Both the position numbers and the translations under genes were made by a program. 64,000 nt of DNA. Source: a beta proteobacterium AAP65. GTDB taxonomy: Bacteria; Pseudomonadota; Gammaproteobacteria; Burkholderiales; Burkholderiaceae_C. Shown one piece after another: positions 18,159 through 28,427 of this stretch. The notes below the pieces were generated by a model. That model saw nothing but the letters and a program-made list of their open reading frames with translations, did not search any database and was not told the origin of the DNA. The first letter of the stretch is position 1, and the number at the start of each line of letters is the position of its first letter. The DNA is taken from assembly GCA_001295865.1 (NCBI GenBank), contig LJHW01000020.1, positions 124,001-188,000 of the forward strand, written 5' to 3'.

Positions 18159-18626
18159 TCAAGCGAGCTCGAAACGCATGAACCAGAAGCCCGGCCGCGG
18201 CTGCAACTGCACCACCGCACCCAGCCGGGTGTAGAAGCCTGGTCCGTCGGTGCCGAAGTAGACGCGCTCGCAGCCCAGGCCGCGGGCCTCGGCCAGCAGG
18301 TAGCGCACCAACGCCGAGCCCACGCCGCGCCCACGCCAAGGCTCGGCCACCACCATGCCGGCCAGCCAGGGGTGCCACTCGGGGTGGTCGTCGTCGTCGC
18401 TGTCGACGAGGTTCACCACGCCAACCAGGCGGCCCTCGTGCAGCGCCACCAGGCACAGCGGGATGTGGTCGGCGCGGTCGGCCTGGCCCAGGCGCTCGAA
18501 CATGCCGTCTTCGCTGGCGCCGGGCACGGTGAGCCAGAACTCTTCGTGGATCAGCGCCGCCACCGCGCGCCGCAACGCCGGCACCTCGCAGAGGTGGTGC
18601 AGCGTGACGGGCAGCGGCGTGCTCAT
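18159..18626 (-). CDS. GNAT family N-acetyltransferase
   Basis: 155 residues from the ATG at 18626. The core motif LAGMVVAEPWRGRGVGSALVRYLL matches acetyl-CoA-binding motif A of GNAT enzymes (RGxGxG/A), followed by CERVYFGTDGPGFYTRLGA. Such small stand-alone GNATs modify varied small molecules or peptides. It lies 17 bases after the end of dadA on the same strand, so cotranscription is likely, but no functional tie to D-amino acid oxidation can be read. It has no obvious relation to the GNAT at 14.6 kb. Confidence 0.8.
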   Translation of the reverse strand: MSTPLPVTLHHLCEVPALRRAVAALIHEEFWLTVPGASEDGMFERLGQADRADHIPLCLVALHEGRLVGVVNLVDSDDDDHPEWHPWLAGMVVAEPWRGRGVGSALVRYLLAEARGLGCERVYFGTDGPGFYTRLGAVVQLQPRPGFWFMRFELA

Positions 18627-18643
18627 CGGCCCAAGCTCGGGGT

Positions 18644-19900
18644 CTACGGGCGGTAACGCGACATCGCCAGCCCGCTGACGTCGATCTCGGGCTGCTTGCC
18701 GCTCACCAGATCGGCGATGACGCGGCCGGTGCCGGCCGCCATGGTCCAGCCCAGCGTGCCGTGGCCGGTGGCCAGCAGCAGGTTCTGCACCGGCGTGGGG
18801 CCGACGATGGGCGTGCCATCGGGCGTCATGGGGCGCAGGCCGCACCAGAAACTGGCCTTGCTGACGTCACCACCGCGCGGGAAGAGGTCGCTCACCACGT
18901 GGTTCAGCGTCGCGCGGCGGCCTTCGCGCAGGTTCAGGCTGTAGCCGGCGAGCTCGGCCGTGCCGCCCACGCGGATGCGGTCGCCCAAGCGCGTGACGGC
19001 CACCTTGTGCGTCTCGTCCATGATGGTGCTCTCGGGGGCGTACTGCGCGTCGGTGATGGGCACCGTGATGCTGTAGCCCTTGACCGGGTAGACCGGGATG
19101 CGGATGCCCACCGGCTCCAGCAGCTGCGGGCTGAAGCTGCCCAGCGCCAGCACCACCTTGTCGGCCTGCAGCAGGCCGGCGTCGGTGTGCACGCCGGTGA
19201 TGGCACCGCCGCCCACCTGCAGCGCCTGGATGCGCGTGTTCCAGCGGAACTTCACGCCCAGGGCCGCAGCCATCTCGGCCAGGCGGTTGGTGAAGAGGTG
19301 GCAGTCGCCGGTTTCGTCGTTGGGCAGGCGCAGCGCGCCGACGAACTTCTCTTGCGTGAGCTTCAGCGCAGGCTCCACGGCGCAGAAACCGGCGCGGTCC
19401 AGCACCTCGAAGGGCACGCCGTACTGCTTGAGCACGGCCACGTCACCGCCGATGCTGTCGAGCTGCTTCTGCGTGCGGAAGAGCTGCAGCGTGCCTTGCG
19501 CACGGTCGTCGTAGGTGATGCCGGTCTCGGCGCGCAGTTCTTTCAGGCAATCGCGGCTGTACTCCGCAATCGGCACCATGCGGCTCTTGTTCAGCGCGTA
19601 GGCTTTTTCGGTGCAGTTGGCCAGCATCATCGCGCCCCAGCGCCACATGGCGGGGTCGAGCAGCGGCCAGATCACCAGCGGGCTGTGCTGCATCAGCATC
19701 CACTTGATGGCCTTGATGGGCACGCCCGGGCCGGCCCAGGGCGCGCTGTAGCCGGGGCTCACCTCGCCGGCATTGCCGAAGCTGGTTTCCAGCGCGGCCC
19801 CGCTCTGGCGGTCGACCAGTTCCACCTCGTGCCCGGCCTTGGCCAAGTAGTAGGCCGTCGAGACCCCGATCACACCGCCACCCAGCACCAGCACCTTCAT
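18644..19900 (-). CDS. dadA: D-amino acid dehydrogenase, FAD subunit
   Basis: 418 residues from the ATG at 19900, preceded by GGAGG; a GTG three bases earlier is less likely. DadA oxidises D-amino acids, mainly D-alanine, to 2-oxo acids at the inner membrane face and feeds electrons to the respiratory chain. The N-terminus is a dinucleotide-binding fold [19 protein letters not shown] with acidic VELVDRQSG. Later come [20 protein letters not shown], typical of DadA, and the C-terminal FAD segment [16 protein letters not shown]. No racemase gene (dadX) is adjacent. Confidence 0.92.
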   Translation of the reverse strand: MKVLVLGGGVIGVSTAYYLAKAGHEVELVDRQSGAALETSFGNAGEVSPGYSAPWAGPGVPIKAIKWMLMQHSPLVIWPLLDPAMWRWGAMMLANCTEKAYALNKSRMVPIAEYSRDCLKELRAETGITYDDRAQGTLQLFRTQKQLDSIGGDVAVLKQYGVPFEVLDRAGFCAVEPALKLTQEKFVGALRLPNDETGDCHLFTNRLAEMAAALGVKFRWNTRIQALQVGGGAITGVHTDAGLLQADKVVLALGSFSPQLLEPVGIRIPVYPVKGYSITVPITDAQYAPESTIMDETHKVAVTRLGDRIRVGGTAELAGYSLNLREGRRATLNHVVSDLFPRGGDVSKASFWCGLRPMTPDGTPIVGPTPVQNLLLATGHGTLGWTMAAGTGRVIADLVSGKQPEIDVSGLAMSRYRP

Positions 19901-19977
19901 CACGACCTCCGGAAAGTGGTGTCACTCTAGCCAGCCCGGCGCCGACGACTTGCAGCGTTTTCCGAGACAATGGCCGA

Positions 19978-21225
19978 ATGAATGCAGCTTCCGCGCCAGA
20001 CCGGGCGACACAAACGCCGTCGCCGGGCCTGTCGATGCGGCAAGTGCTCATCTGCGGCGCACTCATCGTCACGCTCAGCATGGGCATCCGCCACGGCTTC
20101 GGCCTGTGGCTGCAGCCCATCACCATGGAGCGCGGTTGGTCGCGCGAGACCTTCGCCTTCGCGCTGGCCATCCAGAACCTCGCTTGGGGTCTGGCCGGGC
20201 CCATCGCTGGCGGCCTGGCCGACAGGTTCGGCGCCTTCCGCGTGCTGGTGGTGGGCGCCGTGCTCTACGCGCTGGGCCTGGTGTTCATGGGCCTGGCCAC
20301 CAGCGGCCTGGCCTTCATGGGCGGCGCCGGCATCGTGCTGGGCCTGGCGCAGAGCGGCACCACCTACGCGGTGGTCTACGGCGTCATTGCGCGGCAGGTG
20401 GCCCCTGAAAAACGCTCGTGGGCCATGGGCATCACGGCGGCGGCCGGCAGCTTCGGCCAGTTTCTGATGGTGCCGGTGGAAAACGGGCTCATCGGCGGGC
20501 TGGGCTGGCAGAACGCGCTCTTTGTCCTGGCCTGCATGGCGCTGATCATCGCGCCGCTGGCCTTGGGCATGCGCGAGCCCCCCAAGGCCGTCAGCAGCGG
20601 CCCCAAGCAAAGCGTGGCCGCGGCGCTGCGCGAGGCTTTCACCACGCCCAGCTTCGGCCTCTTGATGGCCGGCTACTTCGTCTGCGGCTTCCAGGTGGTG
20701 TTCATCGGCGTGCATATGCCCAGCTACCTGAAGGACCAGGGCCTGAGCCCCGAGGTGGCCACTGGCGCGCTGGCGCTCATCGGGCTGTTCAACGTCTTCG
20801 GCACCTACACGGCCGGCAGCCTGGGGCAGCGCCTGCCCAAGCGCTACATCCTGAGCGCCATCTACGCGCTGCGCTCGGTGGCCATCGTGGCATTCCTGCT
20901 GGCACCGTTGACGCCCACCAGCGTCTACATCTTCTCGGCGGTGATGGGCTTCCTGTGGCTGAGCACGGTGCCGCCTACCAACGCCATCGTGGCGCAGATC
21001 TTCGGCGTGCAGTACATGAGCATGCTCGGCGGCTTCGTCTTCCTCAGCCACCAGGTGGGCAGCTTCCTGGGCGTGTGGCTGGGCGGCAAGCTGTTTGATG
21101 CCACCGGCAGCTACGACGTGGTGTGGTGGATCGCCGTCGGCCTGGGCGTGTTCGCCGCGCTGGTGAACCTGCCGGTGCGCGAAGTGGCGCTGGTGCGCGG
21201 CGGCCCGGTGCCCAAGCCGGCCTGA
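19978..21225 (+). CDS. MFS transporter, monocarboxylate/oxalate-formate type
   Basis: 415 residues with about twelve hydrophobic helices. The early segment GIRHGFGLWLQPITMERGWSRETFAFALA is typical of the MCT-like/OFA MFS subgroup. The loop motif GGLADRFGAFRVLVVG lies between helices 2 and 3, and the second half contains KDQGLSPEVATGALALIGL. These carriers usually move organic acids or related anions; the substrate here is not known. It diverges from dadA across 77 bases. A 42-residue membrane peptide gene starts 5 bases after its stop. Confidence 0.85.
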   Translation: MNAASAPDRATQTPSPGLSMRQVLICGALIVTLSMGIRHGFGLWLQPITMERGWSRETFAFALAIQNLAWGLAGPIAGGLADRFGAFRVLVVGAVLYALGLVFMGLATSGLAFMGGAGIVLGLAQSGTTYAVVYGVIARQVAPEKRSWAMGITAAAGSFGQFLMVPVENGLIGGLGWQNALFVLACMALIIAPLALGMREPPKAVSSGPKQSVAAALREAFTTPSFGLLMAGYFVCGFQVVFIGVHMPSYLKDQGLSPEVATGALALIGLFNVFGTYTAGSLGQRLPKRYILSAIYALRSVAIVAFLLAPLTPTSVYIFSAVMGFLWLSTVPPTNAIVAQIFGVQYMSMLGGFVFLSHQVGSFLGVWLGGKLFDATGSYDVVWWIAVGLGVFAALVNLPVREVALVRGGPVPKPA

Positions 21226-21230
21226 TCTTC

Positions 21231-21359
21231 ATGAAACGCCGCGCCCTGCCCCTGCTGATGGCCGCCCTGGCCACTGCCGTGCTGGCGGCCGTCTTCATGG
21301 CCTACCTGAACCCGCACACGGTGGTGGACCTCGCCAACCGCGTGTGGAGCTGCTTCTGA
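21231..21359 (+). CDS. 42-residue single-pass membrane peptide
   Basis: A short frame starting MKRRALPLLMAAL, one hydrophobic helix (about residues 6-27), and the ending DLANRVWSCF. Its stop codon overlaps the ATG of the methyltransferase (TGATG) and its start is 5 bases after the MFS stop, so it sits within a continuous operon. A coupled position and a sensible membrane peptide support it as real. Function is unknown. Confidence 0.6.
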   Translation: MKRRALPLLMAALATAVLAAVFMAYLNPHTVVDLANRVWSCF

Positions 21360-21940
21360 TGCAGCCGCCCGCCATGCACGGCCTGGGTGCGCCCTCGGCC
21401 TGGGTGCGGCGCTTCACCCCGCTGCTGAAGCCCGGCGCCACGGTGCTGGATGTCGCCTGCGGCGGCGGCCGCCACCTGCACTGGTTCGCCTCGCAAGGCC
21501 ACCGCGTCACGGGCGTGGACCGCGACCCCGCCGCGCTGGCGCTGGTCGCCCAGGCCCTGCCCGCGGCCGAGTTGCTGCAGGCCGATCTGGAAGGCGCGCC
21601 CTGGCCCCTCCCCGGCCGCCAGTTCGACGCCATCGTCGTCACCAACTACCTCTGGCGCCCGCTGTTCCCGGCGCTGCTGGCCGCGCTGGCGCCCGGCGGC
21701 GTCTACCTGCACGAGACCTTTGCCGATGGCCACCAGCACATCGGCCGCCCGAGCCGGCCCGACTTCCTCTTGCAGCGCGGCGAGCTGCTGCGCGTGTGCG
21801 CCGCGCTGCGTGTGGTGGCCTATGAAGATGGCTACGAGGCCTCGGCAGACCCCGCCGGCAGCGGCCGTTGCATGCAGCGCATCGTGGCGGTGAACGAAAC
21901 GGCCGCGGGCGGTGTCGAAGCCCGCTGGCCCCTGGGCTAG
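21359..21940 (+). CDS. class I SAM-dependent methyltransferase
   Basis: 193 residues from the ATG overlapping the previous stop. Motif I is [19 protein letters not shown], motif [16 protein letters not shown], and the later strand [14 protein letters not shown] completes the Rossmann methyltransferase core; then [17 protein letters not shown]. It resembles the TehB/UbiE-like group of small-molecule methyltransferases (Methyltransf_11/25). Substrate unknown. Confidence 0.82.
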   Translation: MQPPAMHGLGAPSAWVRRFTPLLKPGATVLDVACGGGRHLHWFASQGHRVTGVDRDPAALALVAQALPAAELLQADLEGAPWPLPGRQFDAIVVTNYLWRPLFPALLAALAPGGVYLHETFADGHQHIGRPSRPDFLLQRGELLRVCAALRVVAYEDGYEASADPAGSGRCMQRIVAVNETAAGGVEARWPLG

Positions 21941-22005
21941 ACCGGGCTGCCGGCCCCCGGGCCCAGGCGGCTAAAATCCGCCGATTCACCTTGTCCCCAT
22001 CCTGC

Positions 22006-22893
22006 ATGAACCCCATCCAAGGCAGCATCGTCGCGCTCGTGACCCCGATGCACGCGGACGGCGGCATCGATTTCGATGCCCTGCGCCGCCTCATCGACTG
22101 GCACATCGCCGAGGGCACCGACTGCATCGGCGTGGTCGGCACCACCGGCGAATCGCCCACGGTGTCGATGGCCGAGAACTGCGAGGTCATCCGCGTGGCG
22201 GTGGAACATGCCGCCGGGCGCGTGCCCATCATGGCCGGCACGGGGGCGAACTCCACGGCCGAAGCCATCGAGCTCGCGCGCTTCGCCAAGCAGGTGGGCG
22301 CCGACTGCCACCTCTCGGTGGTGCCTTACTACAACAAGCCTTCGCAGGAAGGCATCTACCAGCACTTCAAGGCCATCAGCGAAGCGGTTGATTTGCCACT
22401 GGTGCTTTACAACGTGCCCGGCCGCACCGTGGCCGACATGCTGCCCGAGACCACGCTGCGCCTTGCCGCATTGCCGGGCATCGTGGGCATCAAGGAAGCC
22501 ACCGGCAACATCGAACGCGCCTGCCAGCTCATCAAGCACCGGCCCGAAGGTTTTGCCGTCTACTCGGGCGACGACGGCACCGCCGTAGCGTTGATGCTGC
22601 TCGGCGGTGACGGCAACGTCAGCGTCACGGCCAACATCGCGCCGGGTCTGATGCACCTGATGTGCAAAGCCGCCATCGCCGGCGACGTGGCCACCGCGCG
22701 TGAACTGCACCTGCGCCTGCTGCCGCTGCACAAACAACTGTTCTGCGAGCCCAGCCCGGCGCCGGCCAAATGGGCCCTGGCCCAACTGGGCCGCTGCGCG
22801 CCGCACGTGCGCCTGCCCATCGTGCCGCTCACCGCGGCCGGTCAGGCCGCTGTCGGCCAGGCTCTGCGCGACGCCGGCGTGCACGCCGTCTGA
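22006..22893 (+). CDS. dapA: 4-hydroxy-tetrahydrodipicolinate synthase
   Basis: 295 residues, the first committed enzyme of lysine and diaminopimelate synthesis, condensing pyruvate with aspartate semialdehyde in the cytoplasm. The TIM-barrel landmarks are present: [33 protein letters not shown], the catalytic Tyr in [12 protein letters not shown] and the Schiff-base Lys in [19 protein letters not shown] -10-like hexamer stands at 21972-21977. bamC follows, the order common in Burkholderiales. Confidence 0.96.
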   Translation: MNPIQGSIVALVTPMHADGGIDFDALRRLIDWHIAEGTDCIGVVGTTGESPTVSMAENCEVIRVAVEHAAGRVPIMAGTGANSTAEAIELARFAKQVGADCHLSVVPYYNKPSQEGIYQHFKAISEAVDLPLVLYNVPGRTVADMLPETTLRLAALPGIVGIKEATGNIERACQLIKHRPEGFAVYSGDDGTAVALMLLGGDGNVSVTANIAPGLMHLMCKAAIAGDVATARELHLRLLPLHKQLFCEPSPAPAKWALAQLGRCAPHVRLPIVPLTAAGQAAVGQALRDAGVHAV

Positions 22894-22970
22894 GCCGCGC
22901 CCGCCTTCATCCACGCCACCTTTACCCCTGCTGGCAGGGCCTGCTCCAGGCCGCTGCGGAGACCTTGAAC

Positions 22971-24152
22971 GTGAAACCTGTTGCTCTTGCCTCGGCCCCT
23001 GCCGCCCATCCGGCCCGCCCTTTGCATGCCGTGGCCCTGGCCGTCGTGGTGTTCGGCGCCACCGGCTGCACCACCGTGGGCGATGGCCTGTTCTCGAACG
23101 ACAAGGTCGACTACCGCTCCACCGTGGTCAAGACCCAGCCGCTGGAAGTGCCGCCCGACCTGACGCAGCTCTCGCGTGAGTCGCGTTACCAGCCGCAGGG
23201 CGGCGTGGTCAGCGCGGCCGCGGCAGGTGGCACGGCGGCCCCGGCGGTGCCCGGCGCAGCCGCCGCACCGACGGTGGCCCTGAACAACCTGGGCGACATG
23301 CGCGTGGTGCGCGACGGCCAGCGCCGCTGGCTGGTGGTGCCGCAGACGCCCGAGCTGCTGTGGCCGCGCCTGAAGACTTTCTGGCAGGAGCGCGGCTTCA
23401 CGCTCGTGGAAGACAACGCCGCCGCCGGTGTGATGGAGACCAACTGGTCGGAAAACCGCGCCAAGCTGCCCAACGACATCGTCCGCAACACCGTCGGCCG
23501 CCTGCTGGGCAACCTGTACGACACCGGCGAACGCGACAGCTACCGCACACGCCTGGAGCGCACGCCCGCCGGCACCGAGATCTACCTCAGCCACCGCGGC
23601 GTCGAAGAAGTTTTCACCACGCAGCAGCGTGACAGCGGCACCACCTGGCGTGCACGGCCTTCCGAGCCCGAGCTCGAGGCCGAGATGCTGAGCCGCCTGC
23701 TGGTGACGCTGGGTGCCGCCGAACAACCGGCGCGCAGCGCGGTGGCGGCAGCACCTGCGGCCTCGGCCCCGGCCGCTGCCGCACCGGCGCCGCAAGTGGT
23801 GGTGACCTCGCAGGCCACCTCCTTGACCATCGCCGAACCCTTCGACCGCGCCTGGCGCCGTCTGGGCGTGGCCCTGGACCGCAGCGGCTTCACCGTCGAA
23901 GACCGCGACCGCTCGGCCGGCATCTACTACGTGCGTTACGTCGACCCGAAGAGCGCCGGCAAAGAAGAGCCCGGGTTCTGGTCACGCCTGTTCGGCAACG
24001 ACACCAACCCGCTGGCGGCCGTGCGCTACCGTGTCGTGCTCAAGAGTGCGGCGGGGCAGAGCGAGGTGTCGATCCAGGGCTCTTCGGGCAACCCCGAAAT
24101 GGGCGCGAACGCCAAGGCCATCATCGCGCGCCTGGCGCAAGAACTGAAGTAA
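22971..24152 (+). CDS. bamC: outer membrane protein assembly lipoprotein BamC
   Basis: 393 residues from a GTG start with GGAG upstream. A lipoprotein signal ends at the lipobox FGATGC with Cys33 as the lipidated residue. After it comes DYRSTVVKTQPLEVPPDLTQL, the extended N-terminal stretch that in E. coli BamC contacts BamD. Two repeated helix-grip domains follow (LVVPQTPELLWPRLKTFW and SLTIAEPFDRAWRRLGVAL), linked by an Ala/Pro-rich segment. It belongs to the BAM complex that inserts beta-barrels into the outer membrane. A bidirectional terminator follows. Confidence 0.92.
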   Translation: MKPVALASAPAAHPARPLHAVALAVVVFGATGCTTVGDGLFSNDKVDYRSTVVKTQPLEVPPDLTQLSRESRYQPQGGVVSAAAAGGTAAPAVPGAAAAPTVALNNLGDMRVVRDGQRRWLVVPQTPELLWPRLKTFWQERGFTLVEDNAAAGVMETNWSENRAKLPNDIVRNTVGRLLGNLYDTGERDSYRTRLERTPAGTEIYLSHRGVEEVFTTQQRDSGTTWRARPSEPELEAEMLSRLLVTLGAAEQPARSAVAAAPAASAPAAAAPAPQVVVTSQATSLTIAEPFDRAWRRLGVALDRSGFTVEDRDRSAGIYYVRYVDPKSAGKEEPGFWSRLFGNDTNPLAAVRYRVVLKSAAGQSEVSIQGSSGNPEMGANAKAIIARLAQELK

Positions 24153-24173
24153 GCGCGGCACCGCGCGCCCAAG

Positions 24174-24198
24174 AAAAAGCCGCCCGAGGGCGGCTTTT
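24174..24198. terminator. bidirectional intrinsic terminator
   Basis: AAAAGCCGCC-CGAG-GGCGGCTTTT lies between convergent bamC and gltA. T-runs flank the stem on both strands, so it can end both transcripts. Confidence 0.85.
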
Positions 24199-24251
24199 GT
24201 TTTGGCTGCGCTGCCGCCCCGAACAGGCGGCAACGCTGGCAGCGGGCGCGA

Positions 24252-25562
24252 TCAGCGCTCGCCGATAGGCTTGACGTTGCGCGCCGGTGAACCGACGAAG
24301 AGCTGGCGCGGACGGCCGATCTTGTACTCGGGGTCGCCGATCATTTCGTTGAGCTGGGCGATCCAGCCCACGGTGCGCGCCAGCGCGAAGATGGCGGTAA
24401 AGAGGCTGACCGGGATGCCCAGGGCGCTCTGCACGATGCCCGAGTAGAAGTCGACGTTGGGGTAAAGCTTGCGGCTGACGAAGTAGTCGTCTTCCAGCGC
24501 GATCTTCTCCAGGGCCATGGCCAGCTTGAACAGCGGGTCGTCGTGCAGGCCGGTGGCCTGCAGCACCTCGTGGCAGGTTTCGCGCATCAGCTTGGCGCGC
24601 GGGTCGTAGTTCTTGTAGACCCGGTGGCCGAAGCCCATCAGCTTGACGTTGCTGTTCTTGTCCTTGACCTGCTTGATGAACTCGCCAATCTTCTCCACGC
24701 CGCCCTGGCGCTGGATGTCCTTCAGCATGGTCAGCGCGGCTTCGTTGGCACCGCCGTGCGCCGGGCCCCAGAGGCAGGCCACGCCCGCGGCGATGGCGGC
24801 AAACGGGTTCGTACCCGAGCTGCCGCACAGGCGCACGGTGGAGGTGCTGGCGTTCTGCTCGTGGTCGGCGTGCAGGATGAAGATGCGGTCGATGGCGCGC
24901 ACCAGCACGTCGTCGGGCTCGTACTCTTCACACGGCGTGGCGAACATCATGCGCATGAAGTTCGCGCTGTAGCTCAGCGAATTCTTCGGGTAGATGTAGG
25001 GCTGGCCGATGCCGTACTTGTAGGCCATGGCCACCAGCGTGGGCATCTTCGCGATCAGGCGGATGGCGCTGATCTCGCGGTGCACCGGGTTCGTGATGTC
25101 GGTGCTGTCGTGATAGAAGGCCGAGAGGCCGCCCACCAGGCCCGTCATCACCGCCATCGGGTGGGCATCACGGCGGAAACCGCGCAGGAAAAACTGCATC
25201 TGCTCGTTGACCATGGTGTGGTTGGTCACGAGCTTGGTGAAGTCGTCTTTCTGCGTCGCGTTGGGCAGTTCGCCCTTCAGCAGCAGGTAGCAGGTCTCCA
25301 AGAAGTCGCACTGCGTCGCGAGTTGCTCGATGGGGTAACCGCGGTACAGCAGCTCGCCCTTGTCACCGTCGATGTAGGTGATGTTGCTGTTGCAGCTGGC
25401 GGTGCTGAGGAAACCCGGGTCGTAGGTGAACTTGCCGGTCTGCGCGTAGAGCTTGCGGATGTCGATGACATCCGGTCCGATGCTGCCCTTGTACAAGGGC
25501 AGTTCCATGCTGGGGCTGCCATCCGAGAAGGACAGGGTGGCTTTCACGTCGGAGGGGGTCAT
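24252..25562 (-). CDS. gltA: citrate synthase, type II
   Basis: 436 residues, the usual length of the NADH-sensitive hexameric type. It condenses acetyl-CoA and oxaloacetate. Family landmarks include [20 protein letters not shown] at the N-terminus, the catalytic His region [28 protein letters not shown], and the C-terminal Asp/Arg region around [15 protein letters not shown]. It follows sdhE by 57 bases with no visible terminator, making it the last gene of the sdh operon. Confidence 0.96.
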   Translation of the reverse strand: MTPSDVKATLSFSDGSPSMELPLYKGSIGPDVIDIRKLYAQTGKFTYDPGFLSTASCNSNITYIDGDKGELLYRGYPIEQLATQCDFLETCYLLLKGELPNATQKDDFTKLVTNHTMVNEQMQFFLRGFRRDAHPMAVMTGLVGGLSAFYHDSTDITNPVHREISAIRLIAKMPTLVAMAYKYGIGQPYIYPKNSLSYSANFMRMMFATPCEEYEPDDVLVRAIDRIFILHADHEQNASTSTVRLCGSSGTNPFAAIAAGVACLWGPAHGGANEAALTMLKDIQRQGGVEKIGEFIKQVKDKNSNVKLMGFGHRVYKNYDPRAKLMRETCHEVLQATGLHDDPLFKLAMALEKIALEDDYFVSRKLYPNVDFYSGIVQSALGIPVSLFTAIFALARTVGWIAQLNEMIGDPEYKIGRPRQLFVGSPARNVKPIGER

Positions 25563-25619
25563 GGGCTGGGCCTTTCTTCGGGTTCGGACAGCAGGGACTA
25601 CGGATTCAGCAATGCGGGC

Positions 25620-25901
25620 TCAATGGCGGCTCACGCGCATCAACGCCAGCACCTCGTGCACCTCGGGGGTGTCACAAGGTTCGTCTTTCAGGTCGTGGGG
25701 CTGCTTGCGGGCGAGCAGCAGGTCGAGCAGGTCGTTGTCGGCCAGCGCCATCAGCGCCTGCAGACCATCGGCCTGGCGCACGGTGAGCGTGGCTTCATGG
25801 CGCTCGAAGAAACGCTGCACGAAGAGGTCGTTCTCCAACAGGCCGCGGCGGCAGCGCCACTTCAGCTTGGACAGCGAACGTTCGTCGAGCAGCGCGTCCA
25901 T
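25620..25901 (-). CDS. sdhE: FAD assembly factor SdhE
   Basis: 93 residues with the hallmark RGLLENDLFVQRF (family motif RGxxE) at about 19-23. SdhE binds SdhA and promotes covalent flavinylation of succinate dehydrogenase. It lies 4 bases after sdhB and before gltA, the standard position in betaproteobacteria. Confidence 0.93.
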   Translation of the reverse strand: MDALLDERSLSKLKWRCRRGLLENDLFVQRFFERHEATLTVRQADGLQALMALADNDLLDLLLARKQPHDLKDEPCDTPEVHEVLALMRVSRH

Positions 25902-25905
25902 GGCA

Positions 25906-26610
25906 TCAGATGGCGCGGCGGACCATCAGCTCTTTGATCTTGCCGATGGCCTTGGTGGGGTTCAGGCCCTTGGGGCAGACATCGACGCAATTCATGATGG
26001 TGTGGCAACGGAAGAGCCGGTACGGGTCTTCCAGGTTGTCCAGGCGGCCGGCCGTGTCTTGATCGCGGCTGTCGGCGATGAAGCGGTAGGCCTGCAGCAA
26101 GCCGGCGGGGCCCACGAACTTGTCGGGGTTCCACCAGAAGCTCGGGCAGCTGGTGCTGCAGCTCGCGCACAAGATGCACTCGTACAGGCCGTTCAGTTCA
26201 TCGCGCTCTTCCGGCGACTGCAGGCGCTCCTTCTCAGGGGCCTGCGTCTCGTTCACCAGGTAGGGCTTGATGCTGTGGTACTGCTTGAAGAACAGCGTCA
26301 TGTCCACGATGAGGTCGCGGATGACGGGCAGACCCGGCAGCGGCTTGAGCACGATGGTGCCCGGCAGCGTGCGCATGTTGGTCAGGCAGGCCAGGCCGTT
26401 CTTGCCGTTGATGTTCATCGCATCGGATCCGCACACGCCTTCACGGCAGCTGCGGCGGAAGCTCAGCGTCGGGTCCACGGCCTTGAGCTTGTTCAGCGCG
26501 TCGAGCAGCATGCGCTCGTTGCCGTCGAGCTCCACCTGCAGCGTCTGCATGCGGGGCTTGGCGTCGGTGTCGGGGTCGTAGCGGTAGATCTGGAAGGTGC
26601 GTAGCGTCAT
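25906..26610 (-). CDS. sdhB: succinate dehydrogenase iron-sulfur subunit
   Basis: 234 residues from the ATG at 26610. The 2Fe-2S ligands lie in RRSCREGVCGSDAMNINGKN and LACLTNM; the 4Fe-4S and 3Fe-4S clusters use CILCASCSTSCPSFWWNP and FRCHTIMNCVDVCPKGLNP. It carries electrons from the SdhA flavin to ubiquinone in complex II. It follows sdhA by 17 bases. Confidence 0.96.
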   Translation of the reverse strand: MTLRTFQIYRYDPDTDAKPRMQTLQVELDGNERMLLDALNKLKAVDPTLSFRRSCREGVCGSDAMNINGKNGLACLTNMRTLPGTIVLKPLPGLPVIRDLIVDMTLFFKQYHSIKPYLVNETQAPEKERLQSPEERDELNGLYECILCASCSTSCPSFWWNPDKFVGPAGLLQAYRFIADSRDQDTAGRLDNLEDPYRLFRCHTIMNCVDVCPKGLNPTKAIGKIKELMVRRAI

Positions 26611-26627
26611 GGGGTACTGCTCCTGAC

Positions 26628-28424
26628 TCAGAAAGTGCGAACCTTGGGTGGCACGGATTCGACCGACAGCGGCTTCAGGTTCACAGGCTTGTAGTCGAGG
26701 CGGTTGCCTTCCGAGTACCACAGCGTGTGCTTCATCCACACCTCGTCGTTGCGGCCGTTCGGATGCTCGGGCGTGTCGCCGTAGTCGTTGACGGTGTGGG
26801 CACCGCGGCTTTCCTTGCGGGCGGCGGCACTCACCATCGTGGCTTGCGCGCTCTCGATGAGGTTGTCGACTTCCAGCGCCTCGATGCGCGCGGTGTTGAA
26901 GACCTTGCTCTTGTCCTTCAGGCCGATGGCCTTCACGCGCTCGGCGAGGTCGGCCACCTTCTTCACGCCTTCGTCCATCAGCGCCTGGGTGCGGAAGACG
27001 CTGGCGTGGCGCTGCATCGTGTCGCGCAGGTCGTTGGCCACGTCTTGCGCGTACTCGCCGTTGGTGGTGCTGTCCAGGCGTGCCAGGCGCGCCAGGCTGG
27101 CATCGGCGGCATCGGCCGGCAGCGGCTTGTGGCTCTGCTTCTTCAGGCCGCTGTCGACGATGTGGTTGCCGGCCGCGCGGCCGAAGACCAGCAGGTCGAG
27201 CAGCGAGTTCGTGCCCAGGCGGTTGGCGCCGTGCACGCTGACGCAGCTGCATTCGCCCACGGCGTAGAAGCCGTTGACGACGCTGTTGGGATTGCCGTTC
27301 TTCGGCGCCACCACCTGGCCGTGGATGTTGGTGGGGATGCCACCCATCTGGTAGTGGATGGTCGGCACCACGGGAATGGGTTCCTTGGTGATGTCGACGT
27401 TGGCGAAGTTGTGGCCGATCTCGAAGACGCTGGGCAGGCGCTTCAAGATGGTGTCGCCACCCAGGTGCGTCATGTCGAGGTTGATGTAGTCCTTGTTCGG
27501 ACCGCAACCGCGACCTTCCTTGATCTCCTGGTCCATGCAGCGCGAGACGAAATCGCGCGGCGCCAGGTCCTTCAGCGTCGGCGCGTAGCGCTCCATGAAA
27601 CGCTCGCCATTGGCGTTGCGCAGGATGGCGCCTTCACCCCGGCAGCCTTCGGTCAGCAGCACGCCGGCGTTGTGCACGCCGGTGGGGTGGAACTGCCAGA
27701 ACTCCATGTCTTCGAGCGGAATGCCCGAACGCGCGGCCATGCCGAGGCCATCACCGGTGTTGATGAAGGCGTTGGTGCTGGCGGCAAAGATGCGGCCGGC
27801 GCCGCCGGTGGCAAACAGCGTGGTCTTGGCTTCGAGGATGTAGACGTCGCCCGTCTCCATCTCCAGCGCGGTGACGCCCAGCACATCGCCTTCGGCGTCG
27901 CGGATCAGGTCCAGCGCCATCCATTCGACGAAGAAGTTGGTGCGCGCCTTCACGTTCTGCTGGTACAGCGTGTGCAGCATCGCGTGGCCAGTGCGGTCGG
28001 CCGCGGCGCAGGCGCGCTGCACGGGCTTCTCGCCGTAGTTGGCGGTGTGGCCACCGAAGGGGCGCTGGTAGATCGTGCCGTCGGGGTTGCGGTCGAAGGG
28101 CATGCCCATGTGCTCGAGCTCATACACCACCTTGGGCGCTTCGCGGCACATGAACTCGATGGCGTCCTGGTCGCCCAGCCAGTCAGACCCCTTGACGGTG
28201 TCGTAGAAGTGGTAGTGCCAGTTGTCTTCGGCCATGTTGCCGAGCGAGGCACCGATGCCGCCCTGCGCCGCCACCGTGTGGCTGCGCGTGGGGAAGACCT
28301 TGCTCAGCACGGCCACGTTCAAGCCGGCCAGCGCGAGCTGCAGCGAAGCGCGCATGCCGGAACCGCCGGCACCCACGATGACGACGTCGAACTTGCGACG
28401 CGGAAGAGAGTTGGTCAGTGCCAT
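26628..28424 (-). CDS. sdhA: succinate dehydrogenase flavoprotein subunit
   Basis: 598 residues. The FAD fold begins VVIVGAGGSGMRASLQLALAG; the flavinylated His is in SHTVAAQGG. Substrate-binding segments include MEFWQFHPTG, LTEGCRGEGA and RDFVSRCMDQEI, and the C-terminal part has GAHTVNDYGDTPEHPNGRN. It oxidises succinate to fumarate in complex II. sdhD ends 3 bases before its start. Confidence 0.97.
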   Translation of the reverse strand: MALTNSLPRRKFDVVIVGAGGSGMRASLQLALAGLNVAVLSKVFPTRSHTVAAQGGIGASLGNMAEDNWHYHFYDTVKGSDWLGDQDAIEFMCREAPKVVYELEHMGMPFDRNPDGTIYQRPFGGHTANYGEKPVQRACAAADRTGHAMLHTLYQQNVKARTNFFVEWMALDLIRDAEGDVLGVTALEMETGDVYILEAKTTLFATGGAGRIFAASTNAFINTGDGLGMAARSGIPLEDMEFWQFHPTGVHNAGVLLTEGCRGEGAILRNANGERFMERYAPTLKDLAPRDFVSRCMDQEIKEGRGCGPNKDYINLDMTHLGGDTILKRLPSVFEIGHNFANVDITKEPIPVVPTIHYQMGGIPTNIHGQVVAPKNGNPNSVVNGFYAVGECSCVSVHGANRLGTNSLLDLLVFGRAAGNHIVDSGLKKQSHKPLPADAADASLARLARLDSTTNGEYAQDVANDLRDTMQRHASVFRTQALMDEGVKKVADLAERVKAIGLKDKSKVFNTARIEALEVDNLIESAQATMVSAAARKESRGAHTVNDYGDTPEHPNGRNDEVWMKHTLWYSEGNRLDYKPVNLKPLSVESVPPKVRTF

Positions 28425-28427
28425 GAC

